A stretch of DNA of 22,116 nt from Oscillibacter sp. (GCA_003487665.1 DNFA01000022.1:1-22116); one strand, 5' to 3'; numbered from the stretch's first letter, positions 1-7,856 are shown. Numbers and translations are program-made. Notes: generated from the sequence alone by a model not told the origin.

Positions 1-1
1 G

Positions 2-142
2 AGAGATGCACTGCCAGCAAATCGCCCGCTGCCTGCCTGTGCAAAAGGCCAGAGCATTTTGCACACCTATGAAATCAGCCATCCATCATCACGAAAATAC
101 GGAGAGAATGAAATGATATTGATGTTTGCCGATATGAGATAA
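2..142 (+). CDS. Possible 3' end of an unrecognised gene cut by the window edge
   Basis: An open frame enters from the left edge and runs 46 codons to a TAA at 140-142. The predicted tail ends in residues EMILMFADMR. I do not recognise it, and another frame is also open as far as position 116, so coding is uncertain. If real, it converges on the regulator gene that ends at 155, with no clear hairpin terminator between them. Nothing else is visible in the first 154 bases. Confidence 0.25.
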   Translation, partial: RDALPANRPLPACAKGQSILHTYEISHPSSRKYGENEMILMFADMR

Positions 143-154
143 GTCGATCTAGGC

Positions 155-793
155 TCACTGGTGGGTGATGCCTAATTCATTCAAGTCCTTATAGATCGTG
201 TATTTGGACACATCCAGCTTCTCCGATAAGAATGGAATACACTTGGCGAGGCCGAAGAAATTCTTTTCATTAAGTAGACGGATCAGTGTCTGACGGTCAG
301 CCTTGCGGAAAACACGAACAGGCTTATTGATGAGAGATAAAGCGTCTTCGTACAGTGCTTGCAGAGAATTTTCTTTTTTGACCTGCAGTGAACCAAGAAA
401 ATCGCTTTCTGTCAGACTGATGTCCTCAGCATAATTGCGGATCTGCTCCATCAGGGTAATATCGTAGTTGATGCCCAGAATGTAGGTAAAATCTGTACCC
501 CGAAGGTAATAGGAGGAGGACTTTATGACCTTTCCATCGGAGAGAGTTACCAACTGATTGGAGCTGTCCTGAGACAGCTTGGAAAAATCAAAGTCATCTG
601 CCGACACATCATCGCCATAGATGCTGCGTGTTGAGCCGACCTTTCGGCCTGAGACATGGCCATTATAAATGGCAACGACCTCGATCTCCTGTCCGACAAC
701 TTCCTGCACGACGGTCTCACAATATTTCCCGAACATTTTAGCGATGCCCTCCGCAGAACGACACAAAAAATCATATGCATTTGTTTTATCCAT
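155..793 (-). CDS. DauR/YheO-type PAS-HTH transcriptional regulator
   Basis: This 212-aa protein has an N-terminal YheO-like PAS domain (about residues 5-125) and a C-terminal helix-turn-helix (about 155-212, with SEKLDVSKYTIYKDLNELG near the end), the usual layout and length of the YheO/DauR family. In Pseudomonas, DauR controls D-arginine catabolism, so a ligand linked to amino acids is plausible but is inference here. I chose the start at 793 because AAAGGAGG sits just upstream; the longer frame to 898 would cross the promoter. The gene is divergent from the racemase/peptidase operon, which suggests that it is the local regulator and controls its own promoter too. No transmembrane segment is visible, so it should be cytosolic. 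Confidence 0.85.
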   Translation of the reverse strand: MDKTNAYDFLCRSAEGIAKMFGKYCETVVQEVVGQEIEVVAIYNGHVSGRKVGSTRSIYGDDVSADDFDFSKLSQDSSNQLVTLSDGKVIKSSSYYLRGTDFTYILGINYDITLMEQIRNYAEDISLTESDFLGSLQVKKENSLQALYEDALSLINKPVRVFRKADRQTLIRLLNEKNFFGLAKCIPFLSEKLDVSKYTIYKDLNELGITHQ

Positions 794-862
794 ACAATGA
801 CCTCCTTTATAAGGAGAAAAGATGTCTATTACAAATTTAGTTGAAAAAATATAAACTCGGTA

Positions 863-891
863 TTGACAAATTTTCACCTTTTTGATACAAC
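863..891 (+). promoter_or_regulatory. Candidate promoter of the racemase-peptidase operon
   Basis: TTGACA at 863-868, a 17-base spacer and TACAAC at 886-891 form a promoter with a perfect -35 and a weak -10. The weak -10 would fit a need for an activator such as the divergent regulator, but that is inference. Transcription from here would give a leader of about 240 bases before the racemase start at 1140. Confidence 0.45.
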
Positions 892-918
892 TATACATAA
901 GTTAGGCATAGTTGTCAA
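890..918 (-). promoter_or_regulatory. Promoter of the DauR-like regulator gene
   Basis: On the minus strand TTGACA (918-913) is followed by a 17-base spacer and TATAGT (895-890), a near-consensus housekeeping promoter about 100 bases upstream of the start codon. Its -10 region overlaps the -10 of the candidate divergent promoter, so the two would compete for polymerase. Confidence 0.7.
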
Positions 919-981
919 TAGGCGCAGGAAAGAGGTGACTTGCTTTTGTGCGAAAAGCATAGCGCGCAGGCAAAAGAAGAG

Positions 982-1029
982 CACATCCCCACAGGGATCA
1001 ACTTAGCGGGCGGCCCATGTGGGAATGTG
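982..1029 (+). promoter_or_regulatory. Stem-loop in the leader of the racemase-peptidase operon
   Basis: CACATCCCCACA (982-993) pairs with TGTGGGAATGTG (1018-1029), 11 of 12 positions, around a 24-base loop. No U-run follows, so it is not a simple terminator. It matches no riboswitch or T-box family that I recognise. The rest of 899-1139 holds no gene that I can support. Confidence 0.3.
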
Positions 1030-1139
1030 TCATAAGGGAGCCTTGCTCAAGACTACCTCGTTGCTATTCTATCATACACGCAGCGGAATTGCAATCTCAG
1101 CTGCGATTAGAATAGTCACAGGATCAGGAGCAAGAGAAA

Positions 1140-1850
1140 ATGGCACAGGAAAGGAACTTGAGTTTGAAAGTCGGAGGAATTATTGGCGGTGTCAGCTGGC
1201 ACTCCACAAAGCAGCTTTACGAGTACATAAATGCCAAGGTTGCGGAAGAAAAAGGCGGACACAACTGTGCGAAGCTGGTGCTTATCAATGTAAATCTGCA
1301 GGATATTCTGGATGCGTCTGATGCGGATGCAAAAGGTGCTGTCATTGTAGATGCCGCCATCTGTGCGGAGAAAGCTGGGGCTGATTTTGTTGCGCTGGGC
1401 AGCAACGGCCTTCATCAGTATGCTGAGCGTGTAGAGGAAGCGATCCGTATCCCGTTCATTCATATTGCGGATGTGACGGCGGACGCGATCACGGCGGCGG
1501 GTTATCAGACTGTGGGGCTGCTGGGCGTAAAAGAGACCATGGAACAGGGCTTTTACAAAGACAGGCTGGCAAGGCGCGGCCTACGCGTACTGATACCGGA
1601 ACAGCCGGAGCGCGATTTCATCAACACAGTCCTCTTTGAGGAAACGGGTGTCGGTATCGTAAAAGAGTCTTCCAAGCAGGCGTTCTATCGTATCGCCGGG
1701 CAACTGGCTCAGAATGGCGCAGAGTGCATTATTCTGGGCTGCACAGAGATCGAGATGCTGATGAAGCAAGAAGAAACCAATATACCGTTGTTTGACACGA
1801 CGGCACTTTACGCGGAGAAGATCGCGCAGTTGTGCTGCAGCGATCAGTAA
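1140..1850 (+). CDS. Aspartate/glutamate racemase family protein
   Basis: The 236-aa length and motifs are those of the Asp/Glu/hydantoin racemase superfamily, closest to aspartate racemases: GGIIGGVSWHST near the N-terminus, GLLGVKETM in the middle, and ILGCTE (Cys201) near the C-terminus. Family enzymes interconvert D- and L-aspartate or glutamate without a cofactor, using two acid-base residues. The first position, Cys in classical members (CNTAH) or Thr in L-Asp/Glu-specific relatives (TNTMH), is Ser88 here, in SNGLH, so the pair is Ser/Cys. Activity or specificity may therefore differ, and I cannot assign the substrate. AGGAG at 1126-1130 supports the ATG at 1140. It is the first gene of the operon, 12 bases ahead of the RidA gene, and is cytosolic. 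Confidence 0.82.
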   Translation: MAQERNLSLKVGGIIGGVSWHSTKQLYEYINAKVAEEKGGHNCAKLVLINVNLQDILDASDADAKGAVIVDAAICAEKAGADFVALGSNGLHQYAERVEEAIRIPFIHIADVTADAITAAGYQTVGLLGVKETMEQGFYKDRLARRGLRVLIPEQPERDFINTVLFEETGVGIVKESSKQAFYRIAGQLAQNGAECIILGCTEIEMLMKQEETNIPLFDTTALYAEKIAQLCCSDQ

Positions 1851-1862
1851 GGAGAATTTCAA

Positions 1863-2324
1863 ATGTCCAAAATCGAAAAACGTATTGCGGAGCTTGGATT
1901 GGAACTGCCGGAAGCTCCTTCCCCCATGGCAAATTATGTGACGGCACGTCGCAGCGGCAATCAACTGTACTTTTCCGGTGCGGGTCCGTTTCAGAACAAA
2001 AAACCGGCGGTGTTCGGCAAGGTGGGCAGTGATCTGACGCTGGAGGAGGGCTATCAGGCAGCGCGTCTGACCGGCCTGAATCTGCTGAGCCAGTTAAAAA
2101 ATGAGGTGGACGATCTGGACAAGGTGCGTATCATCAAAGTGTTGGCGTTTGTGGCCTCTGCTCCGGACTTCCTGCAGCAGCCCGCCGTGATGAACGGCGT
2201 GTCTGACCTGTTTGCAGAGGTGTTCGGCGAGAAGGGACTTCACGCCAGAAGCGCGGTAGCTGTCACACAGCTTCCCTTTAACATCCCCATTGAAGTTGAG
2301 ATGATCGCAGAGATTGAAGAATAA
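1863..2324 (+). CDS. RidA/YjgF family protein (enamine/imine deaminase type)
   Basis: The 153-aa protein belongs to the YjgF/YER057c/UK114 family, in the longer endoribonuclease-like subgroup (about 150 aa rather than 128). RidA proteins hydrolyse reactive enamine/imine intermediates released by PLP enzymes and amino-acid oxidases. The arginine that binds the substrate carboxylate in active RidA is present in the HARSAVAV segment (about residue 129), so deaminase activity is plausible. AAGGAGAATTTCAA precedes the ATG at 1863. Its place between racemase and transporter suggests that it serves amino-acid catabolism in this pathway. The cluster has no obvious PLP enzyme or oxidase, so the source of its substrate is unknown. 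Confidence 0.88.
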   Translation: MSKIEKRIAELGLELPEAPSPMANYVTARRSGNQLYFSGAGPFQNKKPAVFGKVGSDLTLEEGYQAARLTGLNLLSQLKNEVDDLDKVRIIKVLAFVASAPDFLQQPAVMNGVSDLFAEVFGEKGLHARSAVAVTQLPFNIPIEVEMIAEIEE

Positions 2325-2339
2325 CGGAGTGGAATAACT

Positions 2340-3764
2340 ATGGAAAAGAAAGTGTTGACCCAAGTAAGCCCCGTCGTATTGCCGTGGCGGGTGAAGATCC
2401 TGTATGCTGCCGGAAGTTTTTCCAAAGCGCTGCTGGCCGTGGCGATGGCAGCCTTCATGCTGTATTTTTACACCGATGTCTGCGGTATTGATTCTACCGT
2501 GGCGGCGACCATTATCCTGATCGCCAAGATTTGGGATATCATCAACGACCCCATGATGGGCGCTATCATTGACCGTACCCGTTCAAAAGAGGGTAAGTGC
2601 CGATTCTGGTTGAAATATATGTCCGTCCCTGGCATGGTCATCGTAGCGCTGTGCTTCTTTGTGCCGGAGTTGACCACCACCGGCAAGATCATCTGGGTGG
2701 CGGTGACCTATGTGCTGCAGGGTATGATCAGCACCTCCCTGCTGATACCTTTTAACACCATGATCAGCCGTTTGACCAGCGATGAGCAGCAGCGCGTGCA
2801 GCTGACGCAGGCTGACGGTATCGGCCAGATGCTGTCCCAGTGGATGGTCGTTTCGCTGACCTTTACCTTCGTTGGCTGGCTGGGCGGCGGAGATACCCGG
2901 AAGGGCTTTCTGTATGTGGGCATCATTTATGGCATCATCTATGGTATCGGCCACTTGATCGTTTATTTTGTCACCAAAGGGTATGAGCCGGTGGAGCACA
3001 GCGCAGAGCCTGCGGAATCCGTAAAGGAGCGCACAGGAAGCGCCTTGAAGGACATCATCAGCAGTATGGGTGCATTTTACCGCAATAAGGTGCTGATGTT
3101 CTGTGGCGCGGTGGCATTTCTCTATACGCTGGGTATGGCCGTAGAGGAAGGCGCCATGGCGTGGTACTTCCAGTATGTCAAGACGGATGCGGAAGCATTG
3201 TATGGTATTTATGGCACGATGTCTATGCCGGTAGCCATTGTGATTTACCTGTTTCTGGATAAGATCGTCAAGAAGCTGGGCAACGCCCGTACTGTTATCG
3301 CTGGCTCCTGCTTCACGCTGGCGGGTTATGCGCTGGGCTTTGTTACCCACGATGCGACCAAGGCTATTATGATGACTCGTTGGTTCCTGGAGGGTATCGG
3401 CGCCGGCTTGATCGGCGCGGTGATCCTGTTGTGCGTTTTCGACTCCAAAACCTATGGTGTATGGAAAAACAACGATAATGATTCCGATGCCATCTTGACA
3501 GCCTCCTACTCTTTGTCTTATAAAATAGGTATGGCCATTGGTGGCCCGATCCTGGGTTATGTGCTGGCATTTGTACCCTATGAGGCGGGTGCCGCCGTGC
3601 AGACGGAGAGCGTCTGCAATCTGTTCTTCTACGAGAGCACGCTGATCCCCGGCCTGATCTATGTGGCCACCTTGATTTTCGCCCTGCTGATGCGGAAGTA
3701 TGAGAAGCGTATCCCGCAGATGCAGAAGGAGATCGAGGAGCGCAAGCAGAAGCAAAACGCCTGA
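2340..3764 (+). CDS. MFS transporter, GPH (MelB-like) cation symporter family
   Basis: This 474-aa membrane protein has about twelve hydrophobic segments and the GPH family signature in loop 2-3: NDPMMGAIIDRTRSKEGKCR, with the conserved Asp pair, the Arg and the GK. GPH proteins (MelB, XylP, GusB) usually import glycosides, pentosides or hexuronides with Na+ or H+. Here the neighbours are peptidases, a racemase and an amidohydrolase rather than glycosidases, so the cargo may be a peptide or amino-acid conjugate. That is inferred from context only. The start at 2340 follows GGAGTGGAATAACT, a moderate ribosome-binding site. The C-terminal tail is short, basic and rich in Gln/Lys. It should act in the cytoplasmic membrane. 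Confidence 0.87.
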   Translation: MEKKVLTQVSPVVLPWRVKILYAAGSFSKALLAVAMAAFMLYFYTDVCGIDSTVAATIILIAKIWDIINDPMMGAIIDRTRSKEGKCRFWLKYMSVPGMVIVALCFFVPELTTTGKIIWVAVTYVLQGMISTSLLIPFNTMISRLTSDEQQRVQLTQADGIGQMLSQWMVVSLTFTFVGWLGGGDTRKGFLYVGIIYGIIYGIGHLIVYFVTKGYEPVEHSAEPAESVKERTGSALKDIISSMGAFYRNKVLMFCGAVAFLYTLGMAVEEGAMAWYFQYVKTDAEALYGIYGTMSMPVAIVIYLFLDKIVKKLGNARTVIAGSCFTLAGYALGFVTHDATKAIMMTRWFLEGIGAGLIGAVILLCVFDSKTYGVWKNNDNDSDAILTASYSLSYKIGMAIGGPILGYVLAFVPYEAGAAVQTESVCNLFFYESTLIPGLIYVATLIFALLMRKYEKRIPQMQKEIEERKQKQNA

Positions 3765-3776
3765 ACGAAGAATGTA

Positions 3777-3820
3777 CCGTGCCTGCGGATGCCTCAATAG
3801 TATGGTGTCCGCAGGCACGG
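3777..3820 (+). promoter_or_regulatory. Perfect 13-bp stem-loop between transporter and peptidase genes
   Basis: CCGTGCCTGCGGA (3777-3789) and TCCGCAGGCACGG (3808-3820) form a perfect 13-bp inverted repeat around an 18-base loop. No T-run follows, and the ribosome-binding site of the next gene (AAGGAG, 3829-3834) lies 8 bases beyond. It could be an RNA processing or stability element that sets peptidase levels relative to the transporter. Confidence 0.55.
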
Positions 3821-3841
3821 AGAAGCAGAAGGAGCAACAGC

Positions 3842-5254
3842 ATGGATAAAGTAGAACGCCATGGCAAAGCAATCATCAACGGGCAGGAAGTCGCATTCCG
3901 TAGTGAGTGCGGTGACTATCCTGTAAAAAATGAGAACGGTGACGAGGCTGGCAGCGTATTCGCTTACACCTATTTCCGCGAAAACAGCGAAAAAGACAGA
4001 CCTGTCCTGTTTGCATTCAACGGAGGGCCGGGATCGTCCAGCCTGTGGCTGCACATGGGGGTGTTGGGGCCGAAGCACGCCTGCTGCGACGATGTGGAGA
4101 CATTGAGCGGTTCCGGCAATTACAGCGTGGAAGACAACCCCTATTCTCCGCTGGATGTTTGTGACATTGTGATCCTCGACCCGGTAGGGACAGGATACGG
4201 CAGGGAAAACAGCGCGGAGCTGGCACAATGTGCTTACGGTTTTGTCAACGATGCCCGTGTCATCGCCGATGTCATTGAGCGTTGGATCATCGAACATGAC
4301 AGGTTCCGATCTAAGAAGTACCTGCTGGCGGAGAGCTACGGCTCTGTCCGCAGCGTGGCTGTGGCCAACTATCTAATGGGCGGCTGCCTGTACGAAGGCT
4401 GCGTGTCCAAGGGCATTGCCATCGACGGCATCTTAAATCTGGGCAATGTGATCCTGCGCGACCCCGATCCGGCGGATTACACCGAGAAGGAGCGCGGGTT
4501 GGAGGAAAGCGTAAGCCTGCTGCCATCCTATGCAGCTACTGCGTGGTATTACGGCGGGCAAAAGGGCGAGCTTGCCGATGCTGTGGCGCGAGCGTATCAA
4601 TTCTGCGCGGATAAGTATGTGCGAGCGCTGTATCTGGGCGGGCGGCTGCCTGCGGAGGATCGAGCGCAGCTCGCGGAGGAGCTGTCATCCCTGATCGGCA
4701 TCAGCAGCCATGTGCTGCTGCACAACGACCTACGTGTTACGATGGAGGACTTTTTGCGGTGGTTCCACGAGGAACACGGTATGACCATCAGCCCTTACGA
4801 TACGCGGTTTGCCGGCCGCCACACGCCGGGGCTGCAAATACACGATCCGGTAGGCGACGACGAGATGATGTCCCGCTGTATGCAAGGGTTTTTGGGCGCA
4901 TTTCAGGAAATTCGCCGGGATGTGCTGGGTATTGAAACAGACCGCAAATTCAACGTGATCAATTTCAATGTGAATAAAAACTGGCCGTATGCCAGCCGCT
5001 GCACGCCCTTTGAAATGCTGCAATTTCTGCTGAACCGCAGCAAGAAGTTCCGTATCTTCATCGGCAACGGCGTGTTTGATTTAGTGACCAGTGTAGGACA
5101 GGTGGCCTATACCGTGTCACAGCTGAAGTATGAGGAGGGACAGGTGACTGTCCGCGAGTATCCCGCCGGGCATATGCCCTATCTGGGACACCATGGCGGA
5201 GATGCACTGGCCAACGATATCCGCACCTTTATTCGGGAGGGTGAGAAACAGTGA
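3842..5254 (+). CDS. S10-family serine carboxypeptidase-like protein, first copy
   Basis: This 470-aa protein has the alpha/beta-hydrolase core of peptidase family S10: FNGGPGSSS (about 59-67, oxyanion region), DPVGTGYGR (about 113-121), nucleophile Ser165 in AESYGS, Asp413 in NGVFDL and His444 in AGHMPY. Family members remove C-terminal residues from peptides or act as acyltransferases. The usual GESYG is AESYG here. There is no signal peptide, whereas most studied S10 enzymes are lysosomal or secreted, so this one probably works in the cytosol on imported substrate. The ATG at 3842 follows AAGGAG (3829-3834); the frame also opens at 3779, but that would run through the stem-loop. Its stop overlaps the GTG of the second S10 gene. 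Confidence 0.85.
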   Translation: MDKVERHGKAIINGQEVAFRSECGDYPVKNENGDEAGSVFAYTYFRENSEKDRPVLFAFNGGPGSSSLWLHMGVLGPKHACCDDVETLSGSGNYSVEDNPYSPLDVCDIVILDPVGTGYGRENSAELAQCAYGFVNDARVIADVIERWIIEHDRFRSKKYLLAESYGSVRSVAVANYLMGGCLYEGCVSKGIAIDGILNLGNVILRDPDPADYTEKERGLEESVSLLPSYAATAWYYGGQKGELADAVARAYQFCADKYVRALYLGGRLPAEDRAQLAEELSSLIGISSHVLLHNDLRVTMEDFLRWFHEEHGMTISPYDTRFAGRHTPGLQIHDPVGDDEMMSRCMQGFLGAFQEIRRDVLGIETDRKFNVINFNVNKNWPYASRCTPFEMLQFLLNRSKKFRIFIGNGVFDLVTSVGQVAYTVSQLKYEEGQVTVREYPAGHMPYLGHHGGDALANDIRTFIREGEKQ

Positions 5255-6663
5255 ATGATGATCTGATCTATGCTCGCGTTGTCAATACAGTGCATATCAA
5301 CGGGCAGGACGTGGAATACGAAGCGGTATCCGAGGAGATACCGCTTCCCGACGAAAACGGCGGGACGGATGCCACCTTGTTCATGACATCCTATCTGCGG
5401 CTGAATGCGGAGAAGACGGGACGCCCGATTTTGTTTGCCTTTAACGGCGGGCCCGGCTCTGCCAGTGTGTTCCTGCACCTGGGCGGCCTTGGTCCGCAGA
5501 TTATTGACCTTGGGGACGGCATTTCTGCACCGTTTGATCCCCCCTTTCGCATGAAAGAGAACGCAGCCTGCATACTGGATATCTGTGACATGGTGTTTAT
5601 GGATCCTGTGGGGTGCGGGTACAGCCGTGCATTGACGGGAGATGCCGTAAAAAAGTACGCATCCTCGCAGGAGGATGCCAAGGCGATGCTGTTGGGCATC
5701 GACCGCTTTCTCAGCCGTCATAAACGGTGGAATTGCCCTATTTTTATCCTGGGTGAAAGCTACGGGACAGTGCGCGCTGCACTGATGGCTCAGCAGCTCT
5801 ATGAAAATATGCTGGGCAACACCTGCAATGCACTGAATATCCATGCGGCGGGAGTGATCCTTGTCGGATCACTGCTGGATCGGGACAAATCCCTGTTTCC
5901 CGTGGAGCGGACAGTGACAAATTTCCCGGCTATTGCGGCGGCGCACTGGTATCACACACAGGGCGAAAAGCCTGCGCTGAAGGAGGTCATGGCTGCGGCA
6001 GAGGATTTTGCTCTGCGGTGCTATCTGCCGGTGCTGGGATTGGGGAAAAAGGCAACGGAGGAAGAACGGGAAGGCGTCATAGAGTCACTTGTCCATTTTT
6101 CCGGCCTGCCGCGTGCGTATTTTGAACGTCATGGTCTGCGCCTGTCGGTGGAGGACTATGTCCGAGAGGTTGTCAACGAAAAAGGTTTACTGATTAGTCA
6201 GTATGACAGCCGGTTTGTGTCACATCCGCTGCAGGCGGGTGGACAATATCATTATGAGAGTGATGACGCTTGCTTTGAGCGGCTGATGCCGGCATTCACC
6301 CATTGTTATTATGGCGTGATGAAGGACGCACTGGGCATCACAACGGATAGAGACTATCAGTTCACCGGCTTGCAGATGTGTCGTGCGTGGGAGTTTGACG
6401 CGCCCCGCAATCCCATTCACTTTGTAGAGGATGCCATGCGGAAAAATCAGGACATGAAAGTTCTGTTTGCCAATGGCTACTATGATATGCTCACCACATA
6501 CAGTTACAGCGAGTATATGATCAACAACTTTGATCTTCCGACAGAGCGTGTGCGGCACACAGGCTATGAGGGCGGCCACATGTCCTACATTGGTGAAGCG
6601 CAGTGTGCGGAGTTCGGAGACGATTTGCGGAGGTTTGTAAAATGGGCAACAAAGAAGCAGTGA
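5251..6663 (+). CDS. S10-family serine carboxypeptidase-like protein, second copy
   Basis: This is a 470-aa paralogue of the preceding gene, with FNGGPGSAS (about 64-72), DPVGCGYSR, Ser170 in GESYGT, Asp412 in NGYYDM and His443 in GGHMSY. Triad spacing and total length match the first copy, but the sequences between motifs differ widely, so the duplication is old and the two may have different specificities or form a heteromer. It starts with GTG at 5251, overlapping the previous stop by four bases, with GGGAGGG upstream, so the two are likely translationally coupled. No signal peptide is visible. The function (peptidase, or acyltransferase/amidase on a small conjugate) is inferred from family and context. 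Confidence 0.85.
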   Translation: MNDDLIYARVVNTVHINGQDVEYEAVSEEIPLPDENGGTDATLFMTSYLRLNAEKTGRPILFAFNGGPGSASVFLHLGGLGPQIIDLGDGISAPFDPPFRMKENAACILDICDMVFMDPVGCGYSRALTGDAVKKYASSQEDAKAMLLGIDRFLSRHKRWNCPIFILGESYGTVRAALMAQQLYENMLGNTCNALNIHAAGVILVGSLLDRDKSLFPVERTVTNFPAIAAAHWYHTQGEKPALKEVMAAAEDFALRCYLPVLGLGKKATEEEREGVIESLVHFSGLPRAYFERHGLRLSVEDYVREVVNEKGLLISQYDSRFVSHPLQAGGQYHYESDDACFERLMPAFTHCYYGVMKDALGITTDRDYQFTGLQMCRAWEFDAPRNPIHFVEDAMRKNQDMKVLFANGYYDMLTTYSYSEYMINNFDLPTERVRHTGYEGGHMSYIGEAQCAEFGDDLRRFVKWATKKQ

Positions 6664-7856
6664 ACGAACGGCTGGCTATCAGGAATGCGCGGTTGGTCTC
6701 CGCGTTGACAGAAGGATATGATGGAGATCAGGCCGATCTGTTGATAGAAGACGGGCGGATCACGGGCTTGTTCCCGGTCGGGCATGATTTCGGCAGCTGT
6801 GATGAAATAGATGCAGCCGGACGGACGGTCTTGCCAGGGATGCTTGACCTGCACACGCACCTGCATTTTACCAAAATGGATGACTTGTTTTTGATGTCCC
6901 GCAAGCAGAATGATGTGCTGCTGGATTGCGTGGACTACGCAGCGGAATTGCTGCGCCAAGGCTTTACCACGATCCGCGACTGCGGCAATCCGCATTATAC
7001 GGCTATGGCGGTACGGGATGGCGCGGAACGTGGGCTTTTCCGCGCGCCACACATTCTTTCCTGTGGCTATGCGTTAGCGCCTACCGCTCCAGGCAACGAT
7101 GATTCGACGATCACCGTTCATGCGGACACGCCGGAGGAAGTTATCAAAGCAGGACGCCAGCAAATCGCCTGCGGCGCGGATTTCCTGAAATACTTCGGTA
7201 CAGGAACAGTGGGCAGCGAGCATGGTGTTCCCGGCGCCCTTCTGACAACGAAACCGGAACTGCAGGCGCTGAACGATACGGCCGAGGCCTACGGCAAATA
7301 CGCGGCAGTTCATTGTCACAGCAAGGCGGGGATACTGCTTTGCGCAGAGGTGGGGATACACACCATCGAGCACGCCTCTGATATCGATGATGAGTGCATT
7401 GAACGTATCCTGAGCCACGGCAGCCACAGCGCCATCATTCCGACACTGGGACCCATTGGCTTGATGCGCAGCGGTATGCTGGGGGAAAGCATTGCGAAAA
7501 AGGTGCGCGAGACATCCTGTGAGCAGCAGAAGATGCTGGAAGCCAGCCGCGTAGGTGTCCTTACGGGGTGGGGGACGGATGTGAGCCTTGACTATTACAG
7601 CAGTAATCCCGGCAGCGAATTCCTGCTGCGGAAAGAACGCGGCTGGACGGCCGTGGAAATGCTGGAGCAGGCGACGATCAACAGCGCGAGGATCATCGGC
7701 ATGGATGACGATCTGGGAACGATCAAGGCAGGAAAAATCGCCGATCTTGTGATCGTTGACGGAAAACCCGATGAAGACATCGCAGTTATGACGAAGTACC
7801 CTTGGCGTATTTTACAGGCAGGCAAGGTGGCCTGTGCTGAGGGTGTGATCGGCTAA
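6642..7856 (+). CDS. Metal-dependent amidohydrolase (prolidase/imidazolonepropionase-like)
   Basis: This 404-aa protein has the amidohydrolase layout: an N-terminal beta-sandwich strand with DLLIEDGRI, metal ligands His71 and His73 in LDLHTHLHF, a candidate carboxylated Lys183 in FLKYFGTG, His224/His226 in AVHCHSK, His244 in TIEHAS, catalytic Asp313 in GTDVSL, and a C-terminal GKIADLVIVDG closing the sandwich. Relatives include Xaa-Pro-type dipeptidases (M38) and imidazolonepropionase-like hydrolases, which cleave amide bonds in small molecules. GGAGG at 6629-6633 places the start at 6642, inside the last 22 bases of the second S10 gene. It is the last operon gene and may handle a dipeptide or lactam left by the peptidases; the substrate is unknown. 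Confidence 0.85.
   Translation: MGNKEAVNERLAIRNARLVSALTEGYDGDQADLLIEDGRITGLFPVGHDFGSCDEIDAAGRTVLPGMLDLHTHLHFTKMDDLFLMSRKQNDVLLDCVDYAAELLRQGFTTIRDCGNPHYTAMAVRDGAERGLFRAPHILSCGYALAPTAPGNDDSTITVHADTPEEVIKAGRQQIACGADFLKYFGTGTVGSEHGVPGALLTTKPELQALNDTAEAYGKYAAVHCHSKAGILLCAEVGIHTIEHASDIDDECIERILSHGSHSAIIPTLGPIGLMRSGMLGESIAKKVRETSCEQQKMLEASRVGVLTGWGTDVSLDYYSSNPGSEFLLRKERGWTAVEMLEQATINSARIIGMDDDLGTIKAGKIADLVIVDGKPDEDIAVMTKYPWRILQAGKVACAEGVIG

Larger units (their letters stand above)
861..920. promoter_or_regulatory. Candidate operator dyads in the divergent promoter region
   Basis: Two nested inverted repeats lie here. TATTGACAA (861-869) mirrors TTGTCAATA (912-920) and carries the -35 boxes of both divergent promoters. 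ACAACTAT (887-894) mirrors ATAGTTGT (908-915) with a 13-base spacer and overlaps both -10 regions. The second pair is the better candidate for a dimeric HTH regulator, because the first may only reflect two consensus -35 boxes. Confidence 0.45.

Noticed and set aside
1019..1321. A 100-codon plus-strand frame overlapping the racemase start
   Set aside because: Out of frame with the racemase, no ribosome-binding site, and no recognisable features.
2583..3872. A 429-codon minus-strand frame opposite the MFS gene
   Set aside because: It has no ribosome-binding site or recognisable domain, and its His/Gln-rich composition is that of a shadow of the transporter gene.
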